Source of the DNA: Macrocystis pyrifera
Taxonomy: Eukaryota > Sar > Phaeophyceae > Laminariales > Laminariaceae
Assembly: GCA_031763025.1 (NCBI GenBank)
Contig: JASSKH010000010.1
Span: 10,433,427-10,497,426 of the forward strand
Length of the DNA stretch: 64,000 nt
Direction of reading: 5' to 3'
Shown: in pieces, positions 55,974 to 64,000 of the stretch
Position numbering within the stretch: position 1 is the stretch's first letter
Layout: each line of letters starts with the position of its first letter
Notes under the pieces: generated by a model
What the model was told of the DNA's origin: nothing
Database searches by the model: none
What the model saw: only the letters and a program-made list of their open reading frames with translations
Program-made: the position numbers and the translations under genes

Positions 55974-57755
55974 CTTCCCGTCACCAATGTATGACGCAAG
56001 CTCCACCCTGTCCTCTCCTGGCCCTTGGTCCTGCCCTGCCATGCGATACTCGACAACATCAAGCTCGAACAACTTCCCCTGCGGGTCACCAACAACCAAC
56101 AACCAAAAGACGATCAGCACAGCAGCAGTACACAGCACACAGCAGTACAAAGCACACAGCAACGAGAGACAGGAACGGGAGCCGGTTGAAGTGTCAGAGA
56201 GGAGGGCAAACGTTAGTCACACAGAATACCACTCTGACCGCAAGTAAGGACTACTTCATTATTAATTTGATATCATACGACTCCTTACATTTTCGGATAC
56301 AATGTGTAAGTCCGTTCTCCTGCTGGAAGAAACTGCTGTCAATTTCGTGTCCAGGATCACAACGGGTACACAGACGGGTGCATTGCAAGATGCTCTACTC
56401 TCTGCCACTGTACACACGCCACTTCGACCGCCCACCTCCCATTCGACCCCTTCTCCCGGTGCTTGCATTAGCGAAGGCCCATTCCGCCGTGACACACGTT
56501 GTTGGTGTTGCTCTTTTAGATGATGTCGTCCTCTCTTTCTCTTGAAAGAGCAAGCTCCCCTTGCAGCGCCGTCCGACACCATGAAAGATTCCGATCGCTC
56601 ACATTGAAGGATGCATACCAAGGCAACAAGCGTGGCAGGTTTCATGCTGCTATCGTGATGCCCTCGTAGGTTTTGCAAGGCAGTCGCAATGTCTACACCC
56701 TCTCTCATGCAACGTTGGATATCAATGGGTTTTAGTAGATTTAGAAGGCATACATTTACGTGGGCTCTGAAAATCTGAAACGTGAAACGAAACGTAACAG
56801 AAAAAGAAGAAACCGCGCAACGGCTGCGAAACCGAAAACCGACGTCAGTTTCGTGTCGCATTGCGTAGTTGCGTCGAAGCTTTCCCACATACCAGGTAAC
56901 GATCTCACGGCCACGAGCAAGAACACATGAACACACACGAGGTGTCGGGAACGGCAAATCATCAGCATAGCATGGTAGTAAAAGGTCGATGAGAGATATA
57001 TCCACCACCACCGTGTCCTTCTGCCCAGCCAGGAGCATCAAGCTGGATGGAGGGGCTCGGCGTTTATAACCGCTCGACGACCGACAACAACAGGTGAGCA
57101 GGGTGGGCGGGCTGAAAGGCAGCGCGTTGCGGCGTCTCTAACCAGCAGTACGAGGTACCATTCTGTGCATATATCGATGCACGGTATTTGAGGTCTGCTC
57201 TGGAATGTACGCCGGCAGGTGTTTGTCATCCTTCACACTGCTCGGAGCCACTGAACACCGGGGCATCGTCAAGGGTAGCTCGTTTCTGGGCGCTCCTCCC
57301 ATGACTCAGAAAAGAAGTCCATCGACGACGCATTCCGGTCGTAATAACGTTGTCAACAGATGTGCCAACGTTAACATCGCTGCGTCCGCCGTTACAGGCT
57401 TGACCGCTGCAAAAGTTGTATGTTACGAGGGCAGGTTTCGCGTCTTCGAACTTGACCGCACGTTTGAAATATACTACGTTTCGAATACGCACATACACAC
57501 AGAGAGCCCTACTAAGGGTACTACTGCTGTAAGTACTGAGGATGCTGTGGGGTCGCACGAGAAAACTCCAGATACATGCCTCTCCGACCAGCTCCGAAGT
57601 TTATTTTGTTGTTTAATCCCACGAATTGCGTGCATTCACATGTGTCCCGTTTCGAGCCAGATGTAATGTTAGTAGGAAACGCGCACCTCTGGAAAAGCGC
57701 CTGTCTGCTTCCTGCTCAAGACCTCCTGGGCATCGGGCGGCGAACGACGTCTCAT
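55974..57755 (-). CDS. Candidate multi-exon gene, partly resolved
   Basis: The first coding exon may be 57755-57687: ATG, 23 codons (MRRRSPPDAQEVLSRKQTG..), donor GAG|GTGCGC. A later exon, 56078-55974 (35 codons), has a GACCCGCAG acceptor, a GGGAAG|GTAGGA donor and encodes GKLFELDVVEYRMAGQDQGP then an acidic end. Between them, minus-strand coding-like pieces occur at about 57390-57270 and up to 56289, where AAAAT|GTAAGG is a donor in matching phase. A 259-codon open frame (57041-56262) overlaps but may be partly intronic. The gene continues beyond 55974. No domain recognised. Confidence 0.35.
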
Positions 57756-58634
57756 GGATAGCTTCAAAGCTTCAGGCGATACCCGCGTTCGAGGTATGAT
57801 GGCATGACACGCTTTCTCCCCGTTTCAATGCTTCACACTTCAACACTTCACACATACCGGTATCATTATATTGTCTTTTTTGCTTAACTATATTATATTT
57901 CTTCAGCCGCCGGCGGATTGTTCAAAACATGTACCACACTTTCACGTTTATTTAGAATACAGGTGTCGTGTGTCAATTTAACCCGGTAGCTCCCGTCACA
58001 ACAGCAGAGCAGGCCGCTGTTACCACTGACGCTTGGGCATATTGACCCGACCTGACCCCCGAGAGGGGCAGGTGCGGTGGGGATAGCCACCCGGGAGAGT
58101 CTTTTCTCCTCCGGGTAGAGTGGGACTCGCTCATGTTATCGTTTATTTTTCTTTCCGACAACGTGTCGAATATCCTTAAAATACTCTGTAGTTTTACCGC
58201 AGTAAAACCTTCCCCTTACAAGTATGTACAAGTTGAGCTGGAAAGCAAAAGAAAGCGGCGATTAAAATAAACAAACTAACCATTAATATGCGACTACAAT
58301 ACTGATGTACTCGTATATATGAGCACGTCGTCACAACAGGATGAAACATCAGTAATTCGTGCAGGTACTGCTGTAAATACCGACCAGGCACGAGGTCAAG
58401 GGAGAAAGACATTTGGGGGCTTGCGGTTTTCTGATTGGTCAATTTTTCAGGTTGATTTTTCTTATACCTGGTAGGTGGGAAAAAAATCCTTGGGAGCTAT
58501 AGATGAGAGATGAGAGATGCGACTGTTGTGTGCGGGGAATGCAGAATGATTCGAGGGAAACCAAGAGGGGGGGAGGGTGATGTTGGTGTACCGCACGATA
58601 GAAAACTAATGTACATAACTGGTGTGTATAATAT

Positions 58635-58725
58635 AATGTGTTAATGTGTTTTTCTTCGAATCTCGAGTCTCGATAGAAATTATAATGTGTTTTTCTTCGA
58701 ATCTCGAATCTCGATAGAAATAAGC
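58635..58725. repeat. 46-bp direct duplication
   Basis: AATGTGTTTTTCTTCGAATC then TCGA(G/A)TCTCGATAGAAAT occurs twice in a row. Confidence 0.75.
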
Positions 58726-59604
58726 TCGCCCTCTGGTACTGCTGTAGAGGGGGTGAGATTAAAATAAGGCGCATGAGCGCGAAGCCAGCGTATTTTCGTT
58801 CTTGTTTTTGAAACCACGGCAATGTGGTGTGCCGTGAGGCGCATAGTGTGCTTCTTGCGTGAAGGTTCAAAACTTGCATTCTTATTATTTCATAGAAAAA
58901 GCCGGGCCCACGCTGTGATACCACGGGACGAGTTCCCTTTCTCGTTGCACGAATTTCCCCCCTCTAGAGTACCGACCTCTCACAAGAAACCTGGAATCGG
59001 GCTCAAGCTGACTTTCATATTCTGGGCATGTGCGAAAGGACACTTTCTTATTGTGCGCTTTCATTTTACGGTCCCCGAGAACATGTTTTACCTACCATAC
59101 CAGGCAGTATTTATAGTGGACAATGAGTGGTGCCTTGGGCCCAGGCGAGCCACAGGATAGGACCAACTTTCTTGAAGCTTTGGCACTGACATGGCTGAGA
59201 GATGATTTTTTTTCAAGATTTTAGGCCGGCTTTCTTGTACGTTGCACTCTTATGAGCGGGCCGGTACTGAACAGTAATTCCAGGTACCGTAGGTTGTCTC
59301 ATAAACGTGGGTGTAGTTCCAAAGGGGATGTTAAACCATGTGAAATTGTCGATTCGAGCTTCACAAACGGTTCCTATTCCCAACTTTCTCCACGCTAGCG
59401 GCTGTTCGTTACTCGAATATCTATAGAAGGAACTACTGTTGCACCTGTTGGACTACACTTTCGTCACGTGACTACCTTGCGTAGCCCAATACGCGACTGA
59501 AGTACGTACGTCGCCCAACAAATAGTCCCTTCGAACGAGCAACGGCTTATTCTTCCTACTCTTCGTTTTGTATTTTTCATTTTGCGACGCGCAAAAAACA
59601 GCAC

Positions 59605-60711
59605 ATGCCGGAGTGGAAGCTCAGGAGTCTCGCTCGCAACATGGATGCGGTATTCATCGACGAGGGCATTGACGCTGCGTTGGTGTGCTCTGACCCCGCC
59701 TTCAGCTATTTCGTTATCACCGGCAGCCTCATGCCTAAAGCGACCATAGGGCGTGCGCCGTCGCTGCTAGTTGCGCGTCCCAGCAGCAGCAGTGGTAGTA
59801 GTAATGGCGGCGGTCATCCCCTATTTTCCGAAGAAAGAGCGGCAGGTTCAACGGCGGTTACGACGGTTTCGAAGGCAGTAGCCTACAGCAATCAGTTGCA
59901 AACTCCTAACAAAGATCTTCGAGAAGAGTTGACGTGCAACCAGCTGCAAACCGCCAACTACGCTTTTCGAGCAGATTGCGAAACCTGCAACCAGTTACGG
60001 GGTGCTTGTGACGCTTTGCGAGCAGCAGAAACAGGAGTAGAAGTAGTAGCAGCAGAAGCAGCAGCAGCAGGGCGTCAATCAGAGGATCACGGTTGTCCTG
60101 TTATAGCTCGCTCTGTTCGGGACACCGAGATGCCACTTCCCACTCGCGATCATCATCATCATCATCACCATCACCAGCTCACTGTTCGCTCACGCACCCA
60201 AAGCACTGCTGCCCCGACCGCAACCAACGGTGTACCTCCATCATCACCGGAGAAAGATAATACCACCCAACCATTGCTGCCAGGCCATTCGCTCGACACG
60301 TACGTCCGCCACCAAACGAACAGACAGCAGGTCGGCGGCACGAAGAAAAAAGAGAGCGAAAAGCAAACGATGGGGCACGAAGAAAGCCCCACAAGTGCAG
60401 TGGGTCCGTCGCTCCATTCACACGCGCGTGGGAAAGCGAACAGAATGGTCGGCATCGGAGAAGAGCACGACGAATCGATGGGACACGGAAATCCATCAAC
60501 AGTGGCGGCGGGTGCGCCCGACCGGCCGAAGGGGCCACGAGGGTGGCGGTTGGAAGCACGACAAGCGGCATGCATCGGGAGGGTGAGCCGTCGGTTTCTC
60601 CAAGAGCTCGAGCTTGAGGAACCAAGACGCGAGTTCGAGCGGAAGGTTGTTTTTCTGCGCAGGACCGAGGTGAATAAATTGATGGGCGTCTTCACGACAA
60701 AAGAATGCTAA
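59605..60711 (+). CDS. Single-exon gene, low-complexity protein with CNQL repeats
   Basis: The longest clean ORF with an ATG and no transposon signature: 368 residues. Residues 1-55 are globular-looking (FIDEGIDAALVCSDPAFSYF). A Ser/Gly run follows. Residues 95-141 hold three imperfect repeats of 16-17 residues, (C/S)NQLQT.N..LR, which suggest a short coiled coil. Then come an Ala-rich run, a tract of eight His and a Ser/Thr/Lys-rich disordered part. The C-terminus (about 310-365) is basic and helical, with RRFLQELELEEPRREFERKV. There is no signal peptide or membrane segment. No family is recognised. A T-rich stretch precedes the ATG and a 25-nt poly-C lies about 60 bp after the stop. Confidence 0.6.
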   Translation: MPEWKLRSLARNMDAVFIDEGIDAALVCSDPAFSYFVITGSLMPKATIGRAPSLLVARPSSSSGSSNGGGHPLFSEERAAGSTAVTTVSKAVAYSNQLQTPNKDLREELTCNQLQTANYAFRADCETCNQLRGACDALRAAETGVEVVAAEAAAAGRQSEDHGCPVIARSVRDTEMPLPTRDHHHHHHHHQLTVRSRTQSTAAPTATNGVPPSSPEKDNTTQPLLPGHSLDTYVRHQTNRQQVGGTKKKESEKQTMGHEESPTSAVGPSLHSHARGKANRMVGIGEEHDESMGHGNPSTVAAGAPDRPKGPRGWRLEARQAACIGRVSRRFLQELELEEPRREFERKVVFLRRTEVNKLMGVFTTKEC

Positions 60712-60772
60712 AAATCGGCAAAATGAAGCAGCTCCAAGAAAGTACAACATGAGTCTCTCTGCTGCGTTAACT

Positions 60773-60797
60773 CCCCCCCCCCCCCCCCCCCCCCCCT
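60773..60797. repeat. 25-nt poly-C tract
   Basis: Uninterrupted C run downstream of the CNQL-repeat gene. It is not followed by the dispersed repeat family seen at other G/C tracts. Confidence 0.9.
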
Positions 60798-61206
60798 GTT
60801 ATTATTGAGCAAATGTGCCATGTAGGAGACGAATCTTTGGGGGGGAGCGTCAAGGCCTATTTTGTAACAGCTGTGATTCGGAACGACTTAGGTCGCCGAT
60901 GAGTTATTCGTCGGAATAATGGCTAGTCGCTTCTCGGAGGTGTCGACTATCCCACTTTTTGAGTTTCCATATTTGTAAGAAGGGTTGCTGATGCAATACG
61001 CATTTTTTCTTTTCTTTTTATGCGGGGCAACCTCGGCCAGGGAGGGGGCTGAATTGGCTCGCCTGGCTCGCCTGACTGAAGCCAGCAAGCCGGCTGGCCA
61101 CCAGCTGGCCTAACCCTCGCCAGCTAACATGCCGACTACAGTCAGATAGTTGGCTAGCGGCACCAACCGATTAGTGATATCAGTCGTTGTAATCATCCCG
61201 ACTCAC

Positions 61207-61350
61207 ATCCCTGCTACTTGGGCGTTATAGTATTCCAGGTGCTGCAGTAGCTTTTGCGGACGGGGCGGTTGGTCAACGGGGAAAAAACCGCGGCATCCTG
61301 TTCTAGCCTCCTCGACATTGAGCCAGTAGACATGACTACCACCGATAATA
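61207..61350 (-). CDS. Candidate internal exon, SH3-like peptide
   Basis: A 144-nt exon from a GCATACGCAG acceptor to AT|GTGAGT, a near-perfect donor; one frame is open throughout (47 codons plus split codons at both ends). It encodes IIGGSHVYWLNVEEARTGCR followed by GFFPVDQPPRP and a helix with LLQHLEYYNAQVAG. The W....TG.RGFFP pattern resembles the second half of an SH3 domain, which binds proline-rich ligands. The rest of the gene was not found. Confidence 0.45.
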
Positions 61351-61496
61351 CTGCGTATGCAATTAGGGTTTGCAATTAGGGATAGCAAGTAGGGGGAGAA
61401 ATTAGGGGTAGCATTTTTTTTTTTTTTTCCTTGCAAGGCAAATATATCTGACTGGCAGGGATCCTCAACTGAGGAATTACCCAGTAACGCATTAAG

Positions 61497-61572
61497 GCAG
61501 TAAGGCAATAAGGCAATAAGGCATTAAGGTAAAAAGGAAGGCATTAAGGCTTTAAGGCAATAAGGCATGCCT
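61497..61572. repeat. AAGGCAATAAGGCATT short repeat
   Basis: About nine 8-10 bp units of (T/A)AAGGCA(A/T)T in tandem. Confidence 0.8.
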
Positions 61573-61825
61573 TACAGTCAGAATCTCATTCACCCTCGTT
61601 AGTTAGAACTGAACTCCCGTTGTAGGCACAAAACACTTGGAACTAGATTCAAATACATGCTTTTGCACAGTGCACCACTGAAAGGGTTAACATGTTTCTG
61701 TACATCTCGTGACATATACAACCAGGTTCATCAGCTTAAGCGTATATATTTTTTCTCAGCATCAGGTTTTGACTTACTACTAGTATGGGGATCCTCAAGT
61801 GAGGAGGAGCCTCAGAAGGCAACAA

Positions 61826-61934
61826 TATTACGGGGGTCCATAGTCAATAGGACCTATGGTACACATAAAAACCTATATATTTCTCTATTTTTACTAACAA
61901 TATTTGGTCCTATTTACTATGGTCCCCCGTAATA
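61826..61934. mobile_element. 109-bp foldback MITE, copy 5
   Basis: TA-TTACGGGGGTCCATAGTCAA ... ACTATGGTCCCCCGTAA-TA. Internal sequence is closest to copy 3, sharing CAATAGGACCTATGG-like arms. Confidence 0.85.
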
Positions 61935-63227
61935 GGTGCACCCCTATTAATAGCGTAAGTATGCCTCCAGCGTAAAACAGATACCTAAAGGCCAAGGGAG
62001 AAGCCGTTCGTACACACACTGCTGGGTATGTATCTATTGTCTTCACATTTGAACCGTCAGTTCTAAACCCAACGAGATATCGGCGCGTCATCCAGTGTCC
62101 CCGTCCTCATTCTTCATCGTATCGTAGTGTGGATACCAGGCCTCCTTTCTCTATCAGGCCCCCTTCTTCTAAATAATACCGCCTCATCGAACACAAGCTC
62201 AAGGTCACACCCAACAATCGTCACGCCGTTCCGTGTAGACCCGAGGTGCCGACCCACCTCCCTCGGTGTGTACTCCACTCCACATCCACACAAAAAGAGA
62301 GAATATACCTGCCCCGTACCAGTATCAGAGAACGTCGCACGGCCTTCTGCAGGTTCGAAGGTGCGCGTACACGTAGCAGTCACAAACCAGTCATTTTTAC
62401 GGGCAGTGGCTTTTCAGCCGATGCGTCGTTTGAGGGCTTAGAGCGGGGCGGGGGGGGGGGGGGCAGTCGCTGTTTGACGGATGAGATGATGAGATGCAGA
62501 GGGGGGGCGTTTTGGTTCGGGGGGATTTTCGTGCGTCCATCGGTACGGGACGTTTCTGTTTGCGCGTCTTTCTTGTTACGCTGGCGTCCTTAAGGTTGCG
62601 ATTGACACTATTGTCTCGAAGTCTGCGACCACAAAATTGGTATATATCTATGTAGGATATGGAAGCCGAACGGACACTTGGGTTTACTGGTGTAAGTTGC
62701 TAGAAAAACGGCTTGATGTGAAGAAAACACACACCCAGACATTGGCGGGTGGCAGACACTATACTGTTGCTCGTACCTGGTAAGAGAGGTAGAAATTATG
62801 TTGATCGCAGACCGGATACCTGATAGGGCGTTGCTGTAAAAGGGGACTGGGGTGGGGGAATAGGGATGCCTGAAACGAAGTCGGGCGCTGAATATTTCAC
62901 GTATCAGATATATCACTATTTAGATTACGTACTACAGGTCGTAGATCATCTAGATCTCATTTTTTCGACACGAGATAGATCATGTGTAAGTATCCGTATC
63001 AATTACATCCTGCATGGCAAGCCTGTGCGCAAGGACCGCCCCATGCAACACCCCAGCCGGAAAATATTATCTACAGGCCGCACAAATCACATCATAGATA
63101 CGTGTCAGGGATGCCTCTGCAGCGAAAGGCCTAGAACTTGCAACAGAGATATGATCTATTAATAGCTGGCCTGCCATGCGTGTGGAAGATTAATATTATT
63201 AAAGTTGTACCTTCTGATGACCGGCAG

Positions 63228-63341
63228 GTATTTGCTGAGGGTTTCAGCACGCCCGTCCTCGAGCGGCTGGCTATGCTGATGGAGCATCGGGAGCAGCCTT
63301 GCTCAAGGGTGGTTGTGCGCAAGGGGTCCGCTGTGGATAAG
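63228..63341 (+). CDS. Candidate internal exon, unknown protein
   Basis: A 114-nt exon in phase 0 between GACCGGCAG and AAG|GTACGT. It encodes VFAEGFSTPVLERLAMLMEH, then REQPCSRVVVRKGSAVDK. The helical, charged composition and both canonical splice sites support it. The frame upstream of the acceptor is also open (KVVPSDDRQ), so the exon could start earlier. Function unknown. Confidence 0.45.
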
Positions 63342-63414
63342 GTACGTTGGTGCGGATACGGGGGCGTGGTGTGAATAACGTGAGCCATCATGTGAACCAG
63401 GTGATCATTCTACT

Positions 63415-63640
63415 GGTCATGTCATGCATGGGCGTAGTCGTATGACCGTAGAGACCCTTGCATCCCTACAATGCCGGGACGGAGCACGTCGGGTTTCCAC
63501 CGACTCGAGGCAGATAATGCTTGCACCAAGAGCGAAGCGAAGCGGGAGGTGTTGGGCGAGGCGCATGAAGGGTGAGCTGCACCCCCTACTAGGAACCAGT
63601 TGTGAGGCGGACTTTTCTTGCATATGAATGACAGCGAAGG
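63415..63640 (+). repeat. Dispersed repeat copy without a poly-G cap
   Basis: The same core as 49210-49400 (CATGCATGGGCGTAGTCGTA, GACGGAGCACGTCGGGTTTC, CGCATGAAGGGTGAGCTGCA), ending at GCATATGAATGACAGC. It has diverged, and the G tract is missing. Confidence 0.75.
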
Positions 63641-63689
63641 GCAGCGTTTGGCAGCGAATAAAGCGCTACTTCGGCAGGCCTAGTAAGGA

Positions 63690-63850
63690 CATGATAAAGA
63701 TATAATAATGGTACAACAGCGACAGGATAACGATATGATAACGATACGATAATGATACGATGGTGATATGATAATTATACAGTAACGATATAATAACGAT
63801 ATGATAGTGATACGATGATGACACTGCAAAAACGATAACGATGTAATAAT
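63690..63850. repeat. GATAACGATATGATA-type repeat
   Basis: Fifteen or so degenerate 9-11 bp units (GATAACGATA, TGATAACGATAC, GATAATGATACG). Confidence 0.75.
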
Positions 63851-64000
63851 GTTAATCGTTCGACGCGTGCGACGGTATGAGTAGGGGTTGGAGTTTCCTC
63901 TCTTTTCTGAGATTCTTCACTCAATCATAGAACTCTTGTACCTTACAAAAACCACTGGATTCGGGAAAACAGTTCAGGCTTGAGTCGTTTAGGACAGCAC

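Noticed and set aside
60148-60180. His tract as a metal-binding domain
   Set aside because: It comes from a (CAT)n/(CAC)n simple repeat without surrounding domain structure.

Overview
The window is nuclear DNA of a eukaryote. It has spliced genes with GT-AG introns, long introns and intergenic spacers, many dispersed repeats, and no operons or ribosome-binding sites. Two nucleotide-sugar dehydrogenase genes of the GDP-mannose/UDP-glucose 6-dehydrogenase family, a chromodomain Ty3/gypsy element with a long C-terminal tail, and abundant CAG/CTG and G/C homopolymer tracts together suggest a stramenopile, most plausibly a brown alga, where GDP-mannose dehydrogenase feeds alginate synthesis. The organism call is an inference.

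Layout. 0-10 kb is mostly repeats: a GGGTACCC-rich array, two 42-bp minisatellites, a 1.14-kb tandem duplication and GC-rich hairpin repeats, with one small two-exon gene at 5453-6179. 11.4-20.6 kb holds an intact 354-bp miniature LTR retrotransposon (TRIM) next to a decayed, 5'-truncated Ty3/gypsy element. The Ty3 element carries a NADAR (YbiA-like) domain upstream of protease, reverse transcriptase, RNase H, integrase and chromodomain. A 76-bp solo LTR of the TRIM family sits in its 3' non-coding part. 23.8-42.4 kb holds a tandem pair of three-exon dehydrogenase genes on the minus strand (copy A 23802-27730, copy B 38132-42438), separated by about 10 kb of repeat-rich DNA. 43-47 kb is repeat territory: a TIR element, GACCC arrays, and a scrambled mosaic of Ty3 pieces between two more TRIM copies. 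47-64 kb has scattered short exon-like segments, one single-exon gene for a low-complexity protein (59605-60711), minisatellites and duplicated poly-G-capped repeats.

Five copies of a foldback MITE with TA target duplications are spread along the window, four of them exactly 109 bp. The near-palindromic 9-mer TACC(A/T)GGTA occurs at least 23 times, far above chance.

The two dehydrogenase genes are the only ones with a confident metabolic role, probably oxidation of a nucleotide hexose to a nucleotide uronic acid for cell-wall polysaccharide. Most other content is mobile or repetitive. Exons elsewhere were called by eye from reading frame and splice-site consensus; they are marked low confidence, and their genes cannot be assembled from this window alone.
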